A DNA stretch of 64,000 nucleotides from Durusdinium trenchii (GCA_963970005.1 CAXAMN010027428.1:97182-161181); one strand, 5' to 3'; shown: positions 10,384 to 22,219, counted from the stretch's first letter. Numbers and translations: made by a program. Notes: generated from the sequence alone by a model not told the origin.

Positions 10384-10464
10384 ACACCTGATGTCCGTAC
10401 TGTTCCGGCGGTGCTTCGTGGGTGCCCTGTGGTGCGAGGGTGGGGTGTTGTCGGCTCCCAAAGG
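10384..10464 (-). CDS. Candidate short exon
   Basis: 27 codons, phase 0, from GGGCAGCTGCAG|CCT to TGT|GTGACA, third-position GC about 76%. It reads PLGADNTPPSHHRAPTKH. A plus-strand frame entered at 10289 (LLDVNQVLQLEDVRVTHL) is at least as protein-like, so strand is unresolved. Confidence 0.25.
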
Positions 10465-11185
10465 CTGCAGCTGCCCAAGCAGGAAACACGTCCCGCAAGC
10501 AACGGGGAACCACCCGCCTTCACATGGCTAGCGATATCATAGAGGAGCCTGCAAGTTGGGCTGTGACTTGCGGGCAATGTCCCAGGCATTTAAGCCTGCC
10601 AGCCGTCCCCATCTTTGAATGTTCTCATTCTCTGCAAGCTGTTGGGTTTGAATGTTCTACCTCCAAACCTGACAGGGTGGCAAGCCGGGTTCTTTTTTCA
10701 AGCCATGTCAAGGCAATCCTTGTAAAGAATTGTAGCATGGTCTGTGACCAGATTGCAAAGCAAGTCAAGTAGATTGGGTTGAGTTGTTAAAGTTGTCATT
10801 GCAACCTGAGATCTGTCCGTCTATCCTTTTCCAGCCACGTCTAGACTATAAAGTCTACTGTAAGCCCAGATCGAGCCTGCAAATATAGTCCACAACCATT
10901 TGGTGCTCACCTGGCAGCGCTGGCTGGCAGACGGAGCGAACTAGGTCGCGGAGCGAACAGGACGGTGGAAAAGCATCCACCATGGCGATCCACAAACATT
11001 GGCGACGGCATTAATCTTGCATCACGTGGCTAGACTCGCTCATCATCGTGGCATCCCAAAGGTCATCTTTCGTAAAAACCGCACGAACCATTCTCCCCTT
11101 TCCTGACTCTGACGTCCTGAGCTGCCCGACTGCTATGCTTCGCAGAACTCGCTAAGAGAGCTGCCTGCCGGCGTTGAAAAAATAC

Positions 11186-11341
11186 CAAACTCGGCCACGG
11201 ACCGAGTGCCCTCGGCAGCTTGGGACGATCCACTCCATCCGTTTCGTGGCTCCAGTCGGTTCCAGATCCGCGGTGGCTTGCCGCGGCCTCTCCAATCTTC
11301 TCGAACTCAGTGATGGGCCAAGTGCCTGCCACCGCCTCAAA
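11186..11341 (-). CDS. Candidate exon (FEAVAGTWPITEFEK)
   Basis: 52 codons, phase 0 at both ends. The acceptor has a textbook tract (CTTCCACTCTTCCTCCTCTTCCTCCGCAG|TTT) and the donor is TTG|GTATTT. It reads FEAVAGTWPITEFEKIGEAA and is acidic and mixed. One of the most convincing isolated exons in the window. No family recognised. Confidence 0.55.
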
Positions 11342-11827
11342 CTGCGGAGGAAGAGGAGGAAGAGTGGAAGCGTGAACTCTGGGGATGGCCTGCAAGCGAT
11401 TCTCCTGGACCCAATGTGTCGTACATTCCTTTGGAAGAGGGCACCACCTTGACAGCATCTACAGATCTGAACCATCTGTTCGGGCCAAGAAATACGATCG
11501 TCACAAAGAGCTCATGAGGTATAGGTCACAAAAAGAGAATTTCAGTGACTCTCGTGTTCTTGATGCGGGTTCTCCACACCCCACCAATCATTGATTGTCG
11601 GTTTGCGCTGTTATTCACATGGAGTTGCTGAGAACTTGGTCGCTGTTGAACGTAAATACTTATGAAGTGAAATTCAATAAAAGTCTCCAAGGGGTTTTAT
11701 ATCTCTGTCATGAAATCACCAAAACCGCTTGCAAAGCCAATGCCTCGGTTGTCCCTGAAAATTTCTGGGGCTAGCCGCACTTGGTGCTTGAAACCCAAAA
11801 CCACCGAGAACCCCCAACCCCGCTCAC

Positions 11828-11890
11828 ACACCCCCCGCTCCCACCCCAACGCCACGACTCGGCCTCCGTCCAAAGATCGCGCCCACGGAT
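11828..11890 (-). CDS. Candidate microexon (RDLWTEAESWRW)
   Basis: 21 codons, phase 0, between CTTCGCCCCTTCGCCTCTCCCAG|ATC and TGT|GTGAGC. It reads IRGRDLWTEAESWRWGG. Both splice sites are strong. The frame stays open past the donor, so a longer exon is possible. Confidence 0.4.
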
Positions 11891-12805
11891 CTGGGAGAGG
11901 CGAAGGGGCGAAGGGAGTCGCAAACCGTCGGGGAGACCCAGTCCGGCTCTGTGGCCCTCTCGGGCCCTGTCGGGTCTCAAACGTCGTCAACCAGTCCGTT
12001 TGTATCGTGAAACGGTGAAGGTGAGAAGTGTCGGGTGGGTGGAAGTGGACTGAACACGTGATTTCTGAAGGCCTCATCCTGCTTTTTGTGATGAGTACAG
12101 GAGCAGCAGGGATTGACGGTCAAAAGAACACATGCTTCGTTGAGTTCGGTGGACTTTCCTGATGCTTCGTTGTTCTTTTTTCGATTGCAGCACCAGGAGT
12201 GAGACCCCAAAACTTCAGAAGCAGAACTGAGGAGTCGCGGATGGATGACCATGTCCCACCCCGGTCCCGTCCCCGTCGACCGTTCTCCTTGCATAGACGT
12301 TCTGGAGAAAGCGAAAGAAAAGCTGTACCCTGAGACGATGAGTGCGAGGCTGCCGACCGAGTCGGAATTGTTTGCGAACATTCGCAGGCTTGCACTGACA
12401 GTCGCTGACCATGTGCAACGGATTGTAAAACTATATACAAATTCACGCACACTTGTTAAAATGCCTTTGCTTGATCATCGCCATCTTGCACAGGCTATCT
12501 GTGACAGGCTGTTTTCAAGATGTAAGTAGACGTTGGCATGAACGAAAACCAAACGCGTCCGGCGTCCATGGCATGTCTTGTTGAGTCTTGTTCAGATTTT
12601 GTGGCGCTGGACGTGAAGCCCAACACCGGCTCTACCGCTCGCATGCATGCATGTGCATGCTGGCATCTCAACATCAGACGTCTCAAAGTGGTTCAATTCT
12701 AGTTCCACCCCGAAAAGTATGTTTAAAACAATAAACACACTTCATTTAAAAAAAAATGGTAGGCTCTTGATGAATATGCCCCCGCCAGGCAGAAGAGATG
12801 CAAAC

Positions 12806-13036
12806 CTCCATGGGTGGCCGGTGGAAACCTCCATCCACCGTCCACCGCGACGTTCCCGCGTTCGGCCGACGGAGGACCAGCTTCGCCTCGTGGGGTTCTA
12901 AAAGGAAAAGGTAGTGCCGCTTGTAGGAGGCACCAACCACCTGGAGCGCGCGCTGCTGGCGATGTAACAGGTCGCCGGGGACATGTTTCAGATCATCCCG
13001 ACACGAGGGCAAGGAACGAACGAACGAACAGGTCAT
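12806..13036 (-). CDS. Candidate first exon (MTCSFVRSLPSC)
   Basis: 77 codons from an ATG at 13036 to donor GAG|GTTTGC, phase 0. It contains DLLHRQQRALQVVGASYKRH and HYLFLLEPHEAKLVLRRPNA, with about 65% GC at third positions that drops after the donor. It may be the 5' exon of the unit whose later exons lie at 11890, 11341, 10014, 9708 and 9372. No N-terminal targeting signal is obvious. Function unknown. Confidence 0.45.
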
Positions 13037-13039
13037 CAA

Positions 13040-15370
13040 ACGGAAGAGCGGAACGGCGAACGTGGCAAGAAGAAAACGGCGTGAGGGGCAATTGTTAAAA
13101 AACTGTTCTCCTTGATAAGCACTTCATGGTGCTACTTTAGCAGTTCTGGTGCCAGTGTCTTCCTGAAGGAGGGCGCCAACTCACTTTTCTCCAAAGGCGA
13201 AATCAGCGCCGGCCCATGCAGCTTGCCTCTCAGCTCTGAGGGAATGAGCAAGAAAACAAGCCGCCGAGAGAACAGTCTGGAACCTTTGCACCTGCCATAC
13301 CTGTTTGTGAACCAGTTCAGAAGAATGCAAGTCTTGTGAAAGAGAGGGCAATAGAGAGAAAGACAGAGAGAAACAGCTATATAACAGTATATATAAAAGA
13401 AAAACAAAGGGCAAAACATACACCAACTGCCTTTTCTTTTTCGAGGTGTGAGCTTAAGCCTGTCATCTCAACTCCATTCAACTTGAAAAGAGCTCCCATC
13501 AAATCTGAGCCAGAATCCAATGATGGAACCCACTCAATTTCTATGAATTCCTCTAGTTCCCTGCACATTCGAGCGAGTCCTCCAGTTCCCCAAAATGCAG
13601 AAAGTGATTCGCGCTGCTCGAGTGATTCGCGCTCGAGTGTGGATATGCCCAGCACCTCCCGGTTCGGAAGCGCTTCACCGACTTGCAGTTCCTGGAAGAA
13701 AGCATCGAGGAAGCACTGATTGAGTCTGGAAACACCTTCAGAAAACAAGTGAAGAGAGACCTGCCAAGCGGTGCATCCTGCGCGCAGGTCTCGTTCCAAA
13801 CTCCAAGTGAGCCACCCATTAGAGAACTGGAACTACCTATCGACAAGGACCTTGTCTCCTTTTGGCTCCTAGTAGCGTCCTTGCTCCTAGTAGTACGGCC
13901 AGGAGCCCCTAGTAGCCTCCGATCGCTCCGTTCGTAGTTTGGCCAGGAGCCCTGTTCGTAGCTTCTTGCCCGGTTAAAAACATAAATTCTAAAAAAAAAA
14001 ATAAACAAATAAAACTAATTAGTAGATCCAAACTATATAATGCTAAGCAATCTAATGACCCTCGTCCACAGGGATCTGCTGATCTCCAACGTGCCTCCCG
14101 CTTGAACTGGAGCAAGCTCTGCACTTTTTGTCGGCAAACGGGACATCGATCGCATTGAAGCCTGCCCCCCGAACGACCGAGGACCGCCGCTCGACTGGCG
14201 ATGGGAGCTTTTAAGCTCTGCAATGCCGGCGGGGCTGGTCCATTGATAGCATTGGTTTGTGTATGAAACCATCAAGTTGGCACAATCAGCAAGACGTGGT
14301 TCTTGAAACACGGAAAACCAGTGGGCAACCCAAGGCAAGTGTTTCTTCCTTGACACGTGGCAGGTGGCAGCCAGTTGGCAATGAGAGTTTCTGACATGTC
14401 TAGGACTTCCTGTGTCACACATATATATATATATATGCTTGCAGCCAAAACCATCCGCTCCTGACAATGCCTGCACAGTAGCTGCAAAAGCCTCAGCAAA
14501 AGGTGGAAGCCAAGGATTAGAAATTAACACACATGACAAGTGCACGGGTCAACCCGGAAGTGAAACTCGATTGAGAAGAGTTTTGCATTCACACCGTCAT
14601 GACGTTTCAGATTGCTGTTTCCTGCGCCATGTTTCCTGTGAGCATGATTATTGCAAGGCATCTTCTGCGAAACCCTTGTTCTTAAAAGTCATCCACTTTT
14701 GCCTTCAGGTAGGTTGCAAGAAAGCTGCTTTGCCTTTCATGGGTGGGCACAATGGCTTGGTTGAATGCTCAAACTGGTTCTTGCAAGTCTTTGCGATGGC
14801 GAAAGCACTCTAGAAGTTGGCACCCTCTTGCCAACGATCCAAATCATAAAGCAAGATCTCCAAAGCCAACAACTCATTGAATCAATAGCAGGAAAGCTAT
14901 GAAGAAATTCCGAAATACCTCTCATCAAGAATTGTGGTGCAGTGCTCAACATCCGGGTTAGCCAAAGACTCCAACGATTGGCTGATGGCTACCGTTGGGC
15001 TTCCAGGCACATGTGCCGGCAAGGCAGCACAGCAGTATCGCGAGGCTCACTCAAGCAAATCACACAATCCTCAGCCCAATTTCTTTGGGATTCGAGAACA
15101 GGCCCATTCTGGCTTGGGAAGAATCATGCAATCATTCTATTCGCCTTCTCAAACATTCAGTTTCTTTGGGAAGGATCATTCAAGTCGCCTTCTCAAAGGT
15201 CTGTGCAACCGATTCAGCAGAGTCAGATCTTATGCAAGGCAAATCTTATCATCCTCACATATCTTCATAGTGGACAAGTCATGCTCTTTGAACTAAGGAA
15301 CACCCAAGAACTTCCTCCTGGGTCTCACCCCTTTTTTCCGATCTACGGGAAAAATGCATCTCTTCGTCTT
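13040..15370. other. Interval with ambiguous coding patches
   Basis: A minus-strand frame 13377-13799 (140 codons, containing CRELEEFIEIEWVPSLDSGS) and a plus-strand frame 13660-13860 (RKRFTDLQFLEESIEEAL) are both protein-like and overlap, so at most one is real. A short (AT)n run lies at 14419-14434. The rest is AT-balanced sequence in which I see no gene. Confidence 0.35.
13838..13977 (+). repeat. Dispersed AGTAGC/GGAGCCCCTAG repeat, copy 2
   Basis: Words CTCCTAGTAGCGTCCTTG, CTCCTAGTAGTACGGCCAGG, AGCCCCTAGTAGCCTCC and GAGCCCTGTTCGTAGCTTCTTG. Same family as 2490-2596 (opposite strand) and 53867-53956. It joins an open frame from 13683, which therefore ends in repeat-derived residues. Confidence 0.85.
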
Positions 15371-15373
15371 CAA

Positions 15374-15985
15374 TCACCGCGGGTCCCTTCGTCGCAATCG
15401 GGGCATCCGAGCAGTATGGCCCTCGGGGTCTTGATCCGATAGGCTCGGACCTCGGCATTCACGCCACAGGATGCGCTGCACAGAGACAGCACGCGAAGAA
15501 GCAAACCGATCTTCCAGTGTCTTTGGGTCTGGGCTCTGCAAAGTTCCCACAGATGCTATAAATGGTTCGTCGAAGCCTTGTTCAACTGAACTGAACACAT
15601 GCAAGTACATCCACCACCACGGCGAGCGTTCGGCCGCCACGGCGTTCGGCGGTTGATGGTGGCGATCGTGAGATCCGTCTGTTCTCTCAGCCCATCGCGT
15701 GGTGCGCCATCGGACCTGGAAGGTCAACTGGGCGGACCATTGGATTGGAGATCGGGAGTGTATCAGGGTATCACCTCTAGCCATCCGACCTGATATCCAT
15801 TGATCTGCCAACGAAAGGGGAATTCCACGACTCCGCTGTCCAGCCATCCGATGTCCAGAGCTCCGTCCTCCGCCGTCCGTCCATCGGCTCCGTTTCTTCG
15901 ACTCCACGGGCCCGGAGCCCGGAGTGGGTGCCGCGGGTGCCGCCCCGCCTCTTCTCTCCGGTGGGACCTGCACCAAAAACTTCAT
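15374..15985 (-). CDS. 203-codon open frame, uncharacterised protein
   Basis: Uninterrupted frame from ATG (MKFLVQVPPERRGG) to TGA, among the longest in the window outside gaps. The N-terminal third is Gly/Pro/Arg-rich. The C-terminal half looks like folded protein (WWWMYLHVFSSVEQGFDEPF). Internal phase-0 acceptors (GACCTTCCAG|GTC, ACTTTGCAG|AGC) suggest two or three exons with in-frame introns rather than one exon. No domain recognised. A frame of this length could arise by chance about once in a window of this size. Confidence 0.4.
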   Translation of the reverse strand: MKFLVQVPPERRGGAAPAAPTPGSGPVESKKRSRWTDGGGRSSGHRMAGQRSRGIPLSLADQWISGRMARGDTLIHSRSPIQWSAQLTFQVRWRTTRWAERTDGSHDRHHQPPNAVAAERSPWWWMYLHVFSSVEQGFDEPFIASVGTLQSPDPKTLEDRFASSRAVSVQRILWRECRGPSLSDQDPEGHTARMPRLRRRDPR

Positions 15986-17940
15986 GTAGGATGAAACACC
16001 TGGGCTGAGCCGATGTCGCCCGGTTCCCCAAGCCCATCACTCGGGTTCGCTGTTGTTGTGAATGTTCCGGCGGAGTCGAGGTTTCCCCGCGGTGCGAAGC
16101 GATGATCTGAAGGATTCAGTGTTTTCCATGGGTGTCCTTTTTCCACAATTGCAGTGGATGATGGTGAAGTTCATGTTCTTTTCAAGGGTCTTTATCTAGA
16201 AAAGTCACTTGTCGCGCTTGTTGGTGAACATCGGGAACACTTGGCAACTCCATCCCAATGCAAGTCAAATCATCTTGGGAAAACAAGAGAAGAAACGTCG
16301 TATTGTCTGACGTGCGCTTGGTGGCAATGAGAGCAGGGAGCCTGGCTCTCCTTTGCTCTGGCTGGTTTTGGCCCAAAAAAAGAAAGAAGCTGTGTGTTCT
16401 CTCAAGTGGAAGTTGACCAGCCATCCCATCGATTTGCCACGAAGAAAAAAGAAACCAAACTCGGAGTGTCTCAGCTTCGCTTCGCTTCTCAGCTTGACTC
16501 GTCGTGTCCAACACAGCTCTCGTCCCAGCTCGAGAGAGCTGGGTCACTGCCAAGCTCCCGTGCTGACCGTAGTGTTCCAACTTCTGGCCTGATTATGGCC
16601 GTTGGGATTATGGCCGTCTGTCCAGACGATCTGGTGGGCACATTCGGTTGGATCAGTGCTTCCAGGAAGAAAAACAAAGAAGAAAGGCATCCTCCATGTC
16701 TGTGAAAGCAGAATCGGGTCTTCGTTTTCCAGCCAACCGTCTTCTGGCAGAGAGGCAACCCGTCGCGGCAACCGTCATGTGGCTCGCGCTAAGGCCATCG
16801 GCTAGGAGTGGTACCGAGTTCCGGTCAAAGAACAGGGGCGAAAACCAGATTGGACGCATCTACTGTAGATATTCCAGAATTTTAGCCAACAAATAAACAT
16901 CGATATGTATATACGTCTACAATATAAAACCGAGCTTTCAGGTGATCACATGTGAGGCACTCTCCCCAACGTCCCTGCAACCGAGCAGCCGATCACATGT
17001 GCTGACCACGACGGACGCTCCTCCGCCTCCACTCGACCGCATCGGACCGCCGCGGAACACGTCGTCCGATGCGACGTTCCAAGCCCAACGGCTATGCGCG
17101 GCTCGTTGGGTTCGGAAGCGTTTGGTGAGCGATGGTTCCGAAGGGCTTCGAACGAGCTCGGCTCGGCTCGTCATAGCTCGGCTCGCCTGATCTGCTTTGG
17201 GCCTTAGGTCCATCGACGTCCCAAGAAAAGAGTTCGACTCCAACTGTCGAGCCAGAAGTCAAAACTTCAACAGGTCCCGCCAAGATCTGCCAAGCGACGA
17301 ATCCAAGCTCGCCTGTCGCCCGCCGCGGACATGTCACATTCTTTCACCATCTTCCGAATGACCCGAACCGCGCAGACGCGGAAAACGCGCCGAAGACACA
17401 CCCTGACCGACAGAGCTTCCGGTACCAAGACCCAATCGCTACATGAGCGGCCAACGGGCTACGAAGGCGCGGCTACATGCTCGGCCCCCCAGAGGCTCTC
17501 GACATCCGCATCGATCGGGTCGGGTCGGGACATCGGTGCCGTCTTCTTCCGCCTTCTGCAGTGAGATGTATGTGTAGTGCACGGTTCGCTCAGACTGAGT
17601 CTCATCTGCATCCTTGGCAGTCGAGCATGCGGCGTCCCCCAAACACGGAGCATTCCGGGGTGGTGATCTGCCACGGCGGAATCCGGATGCTCCTACCCTT
17701 CCTACGGGTTTCGAAACACCGCGCAGTTGACCGGAAATGTCCCGTTCCTTCTCCGTCTCGACACTCCACCGAAACCCAGTCGAGTCAGAAACCGAACGTC
17801 CTGGGCCCCGAGACCACTTCCTCCGCCGACGTCGCCTGGGTCCACCGAGTCCGAATGAAGGCGGCAAGGGAAGACGTGGGGAGCGATCGGCGAAGGAAGC
17901 CGTTCGGGTCGCGTCCGAGCATCGCTCCGTTCGTGCGCCC

Positions 17941-17987
17941 ATGCCCGTTGTGACGTTTGTAGCGATGCCCGTTGTGACGTTCGTAGC
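17941..17987. repeat. 24-bp tandem duplication ATGCCCGTTGTGACGTTxGTAGCG
   Basis: Two adjacent copies differ by one base. The word GCATGCCCGTT(A/G) also opens a separate 24-bp tandem pair at 33289-33336. Confidence 0.9.
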
Positions 17988-19067
17988 CTCTGCAAGAAGC
18001 AAATGGTTTCACGATGTCTTTTTCAGACAGGTCCGACGCCAGAGCAGCCTGAAGCAGAGCATGCGAAAAGTGGAAAAGAAATGACTTAGCTCCTCGGAAA
18101 CCACCACGGTGAGCACTTGGAGTCCTTTACCGGCATCTCGCTGACATCACTTCGTGCGTTCGACTGTGCAACCCTTGGATTAAGCTCGTTGCGCTCGTTC
18201 CTGGCTAGTGATTACTACAAGGTCCACAACGACGACGAGGATGTTGGTCCTTGAATCATTGATCTATAGTACCTGCTAGACAGTTCCGGCTCTTTACGAG
18301 GGGGCATTGAAGACCGACGATGGTGACGATCAAAACGACTGACTCCAAAAACTCATGTTTCTACCAGCTCCACAAAATTTGGGTGGTTTCGGGATGGAAA
18401 ATAGACTCTCAGGAAGGGGGGTCCATCAACCACCCTCAAGTAGATGGGGCTGATGGAAACAGGTCCCGCTCTTACCGGCCTCGGAGTCCAGCATGAGGCT
18501 GATGGCTAAGGGGATCTCCCTGAACGGCAAGAGAAAGGGGAAGCGACGAGCTCCAACAGCGTTGGTCAAATGGGCGGGAGAATAAAACATATGAAAAAAG
18601 ACATCTGACCTGGTGCACTTTGAAGCGAAAGTGTCACTGTGAAGAAGATTCATAATTGTGTGTTTGTTTCTTTAAATCGGGATCCCACACTCGGTTTCCC
18701 TTCAGGGTCTCCGGGCCGGCGGCTCCATCGATAACAGAAGTTTGTAGAAAGCAAAGACGCCAGCGAGCAAGCAAGTCAGGCAAGTCAGAACGCAAAATGA
18801 GGGCAACTAGGGCCAGGGTAGTCGATCAGTACATCAATCAGCCAGTCAGTCGCTTTGGCAGTCAGTTGGCAGTCAGCTGGCCATGGCTGCAGTCGACGTC
18901 CCATCGCCGGCACTCGAAAGGCAATGCCCGAGCAAGCACTTCAACCACGACGATCCGGTGAAAGCGTCGGCGGTATGCCAGTCACTCTGGACTGAGCATA
19001 CAAGTGAACCCCTGCACAGAAAAAAAGAAACAACAAGAAAGACCCAAATGGGACGCACCATGATTCA

Positions 19068-19130
19068 ATGATATATACTGTGTATATATATATATTGTAT
19101 ATTATATATGTTGTATATTTATATAGACAA
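19068..19130. repeat. TA-rich microsatellite
   Basis: Imperfect (TA)n and TATATTGTATATTATATATG run of about 60 bp. Confidence 0.9.
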
Positions 19131-20474
19131 ATGGTTGTGTACTTTTTATGCACACCTTTTTTCTATTGTATTGTTCTTTCAAGCATGTATCAGAACGGGG
19201 ACCACTCAGAAGCACAAAAAATGATTCTGCAGGTTGTCGTCAAAAGTTCTTTCCACCACGCTGCACGGGGACGAAACTCAGCTGGTGCGCGAAACGATGC
19301 ACTCTGCAAAAGACCCGCAGTGATTAAAAATTAGCTACAAATGAATGAAAGCTAGGTGAAAACTCATCAAGAAAATGTCTGTGTGTTTTAAATCACTCAC
19401 TCTGCACGGTACAGAGGCCCCCCCCGTTGCCCTGCAGGTCTGCGGTCCCCGGCTCGCGGCGTGTTCACGAAAAGAGGTCCCCCCGTCATCGAGCAATGTC
19501 ACTTGTAAAGGTGCAGTGTGAATGGATTGAACCACTACGAGGTTGTTTCTTGTGATGTCAGGCACAACTCCCACCCCCCAGGGTTGCGGTGCCTACGAGT
19601 CAGTCACTGACACTGGCCAGCACTGTCTGCAAAAGTGCTCTGGGTTTGGGCATCTAGGGTCGATTCGTGATAAACAGGGCCCACACTTCAAGCGAGTTAG
19701 TGCTAGGCCAATCCCTCCCACTCCACCACTGGGGTCGCCTTGGTGCACTGTCTCGCAAAGCCCAAAAACATGGGTCGTACTAGTGGGTGCTCTCACGCCT
19801 TGGTTGAGCTGGATTGAAGCGAAGCTGCTCCTGGTGAGAGTTGGTGCGAAGGCAAACATGTGATGTGAACAGTGGCTGTTGGACGGAGAAGCGTTCGGGA
19901 ATGTTTATTTCAAGTCTTGACACCTACTCCCTCCTCCACCAAGCTTGTGTCTTTGAATCGCATGCTGATGTTTGCATACCAAACAGCTCCTGGGAGTCCG
20001 CCAACCCCGGCTTAGCCTGGCCTAAGCCCGGGCGATGCCCGCGACACGCATCACCTTTGTCCAGCCACTCTGGAAAGCTGCCTGGGGCTTGCGCAGTGTC
20101 CTTGCAAGTCTGCGAAGCTGCCTTCTGGGACCGTGGGCTTGCAAACCTTTTTTGATTGGGCTTCAAAGCTGCCGTCCAATATCTTCCTTCAACCACAACC
20201 TGCAGCCTGCCAGTGCGACATACAAAATCCCACGCCCTTCCTTCACATAGCCTGGGCCTTCCTTCACCGAGGTTGGAGATCTCAGATTGCTGCGGCCAAG
20301 CTACATTTTGGAGGCTGTGCTTCAGCTAAAGTAGCCCAAAAATAGGGGTCGGCGGGACCCAGGCGCTAGCCCATTCTATCCGGTGTAGCAAAACCCTTGA
20401 GCCTGGTGGGGGAGAGGCCTTTTTGGGGGACTCTGGGATGTCGAAAAAGTCGTCAAAAAATCAGGCAAGTTGGG

Positions 20475-20940
20475 CGCGCACGATCTCCGCAGAGGGCTGC
20501 GCCGGACAAATCCAAAACGCAATCTCACCTGCATTTCGCGCCTTCAACACGCACGATCTCCGCAGAGGGCTGCGCCGGACAAATCCAAAACGCAATCTCA
20601 CCTGCACTTCGCGCCCTCGACGCGCACGATCTCCGCAGAGGGCTACGCGCGCCAAATCCTAAANNNNNNNNNNTCGACGCGCACGATCTCCGCAGAGGGC
20701 TACGCGCGCCAAATCCTAAACGCGATCTCACCTGCATTTCGCGCCCTCGACGCGCACGATCTCCGCAAGGGTTGCGCGCGCCAAATCCAAATCGCGATCT
20801 CACCTGCATTTCGCGCCCTCGACACGCACGATCTCCGCAGAGGGTTGCGCCGGACCGGGCAAAAAAACGTAATCTCACCTGCATTTCGCGCCCTTGACAA
20901 GCACGATCTCCGCAGAGGGTTGCGTTTCGTGGCGCTCCGG
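20475..20940. repeat. 73-bp tandem array
   Basis: Seven units, each beginning CACGATCTCCGCAGAGGG and containing CGCAATCTCACCTGCATTTC. Unit starts at 20481, 20554, 20627, 20684, 20757, 20829 and 20904 give a period of 72-75 bp, except across a 10-N gap at 20664-20673 where the spacing is 57. The unit length is 1 modulo 3, so successive copies shift frame, yet several frames on both strands stay open. I recall this family from Symbiodiniaceae assemblies. Confidence 0.95.
20664..20673. other. Assembly gap (10 N) inside 73-bp array
   Basis: Placeholder gap. Unit spacing across it is short (57 instead of 73), so sequence is missing or collapsed here. Confidence 0.95.
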
Positions 20941-20984
20941 CACCACCGCCCCCGGCCTTAAGAGAGAAAGAAAAGAAGAGCGAC

Positions 20985-21290
20985 AGGATACGCAGATGTG
21001 AGATGCGCCGATGTGAAGATGTGAAGATGTAGATGCGCAGATGTGAAGATGTGACGATGTAGATGTACAGATGTGAAGATGTGCAGATGTGAAGATGTGA
21101 AGATGAGCAGAGATGTAGATGCGCAGATGTGAAGATGAGCAGAGATGTAGATGTGCAAATGTAGATGCGCAGATGTGAAGATGTGAAGATGAGCAGAGAT
21201 GTAGATGTGCAGATTTGAAGATGAGCAGAGATGTAGATGTCCAGATGTAGATGTGCAGATGTGAAGATGTGAAGATGTAGATGAGACGTA
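20985..21290. repeat. GATGTGAAGATGTGCAGATGTA minisatellite
   Basis: About 300 bp built of GATGTGAA, GATGTGCA, GATGTAGATGCGCA and GATGAGCAGA words, with a 6-9 bp inner period and a higher-order period of about 40 bp. The minus strand encodes His/Leu/Ser-rich low complexity. Confidence 0.95.
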
Positions 21291-21933
21291 GTTCTACAAA
21301 TGCTGTTTTACGAAAAACCCTTCGCAGACGCTCTCGGGAAAAAAGCAACCGATCGAACTTTATCGTTCACAAGGGCTCATGTGGCTTCGTCAAAAAACGT
21401 CAAAAATAGAGGCAAATTATCAAAAATGGCTAGTGTAAAGCTTATAGCTTCAAACGTCTAGAAAATAAAGCATTGAAAATGGATACAAATTTTGAGGACA
21501 AATTTTGGTCGAGCATCATTATATAACATCAGCAGAGTCTCAGCAGGAAAGATGCAAATCCTTTGGCGCATGACTAGGCGCAAAACACTGTAAATTACAG
21601 TGCTTTTGCAGAATGTAATGGTTTATGAACTATGCTGCTTGTACTCTGGTGACGCCAACGGTGCTCGACACAAATGCCACCGCAAAACTTCCTCTCTCTC
21701 CTTTGCATATTTTCTTCTCTAAAGATAAAGCTTTACAGTAGCCATTTTTGTACGGTTTCCTGTTTGTGACCTTTTTTTACGTAAATATGTACGTCCTGGG
21801 TGATGTTCAAAATGCCGGTTTACGGCCGAGGCTTATATGGCTTCTTCAAATATTAGGACTTTGCAGTGGAAAACGCAGAAATAATGTGGGGGTTGTTCTA
21901 AAACCTAAGTGCAGGGCACAATGCTGAAAAGCT

Positions 21934-21965
21934 CTTGCGCTCGCCCTTGCGCCTTCTTGCGCCTA
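21934..21965. repeat. 32-bp direct repeat, left copy
   Basis: CTTGCGCTCGCCCTTGCGCC followed by TTCTTGCGCCTA. Identical to 22188-22219, 254 bp away. Confidence 0.95.
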
Positions 21966-22045
21966 TGGGTGTTTTTACATCTTTTGAATAATCCTATTGT
22001 TTTAATATTAGCAAGAAAAAGTGGCGCGCCGGAGCCGGAAATTTA

Positions 22046-22186
22046 GTAGTAGTAGTAGTAGTTGTTGTTGTTGTCGTTGTTGTTGTGGTTGTCGTCGTCG
22101 TCGACGTGGCCGTGGTCGTGGTAGTGGTAGTAGTAGTGGTGGTAGTAGTAGTAGTAGTAGATGATAGATATATATATATATATAAA
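22046..22186. repeat. GTA/GTTG/GTCG trinucleotide array with TA tail
   Basis: (GTA)n, (GTT)n, (GTC)n and (GTG)n blocks followed by (TA)n at 22166-22186. It lies between the two copies of the 32-bp direct repeat. Confidence 0.95.
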
Positions 22187-22187
22187 C

Positions 22188-22219
22188 CTTGCGCTCGCCC
22201 TTGCGCCTTCTTGCGCCTA
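22188..22219. repeat. 32-bp direct repeat, right copy
   Basis: Exact copy of 21934-21965. Confidence 0.95.

Larger units (their letters stand above)
15986..20470. other. Interval without a firm gene
   Basis: GC-rich patches at about 16940-17340 and 17600-17990 are open on both strands. The patch at 17735-17990 has a good plus frame and two good minus frames, so I cannot choose. It ends in a 24-bp tandem duplication (17941-17987). A TA-rich run lies at 19068-19130. The remainder shows only short frames. Confidence 0.35.

Noticed and set aside
20397..20961. Open frames of about 165 codons on the plus strand
   Set aside because: They are made entirely of the 73-bp satellite plus a 10-N gap.
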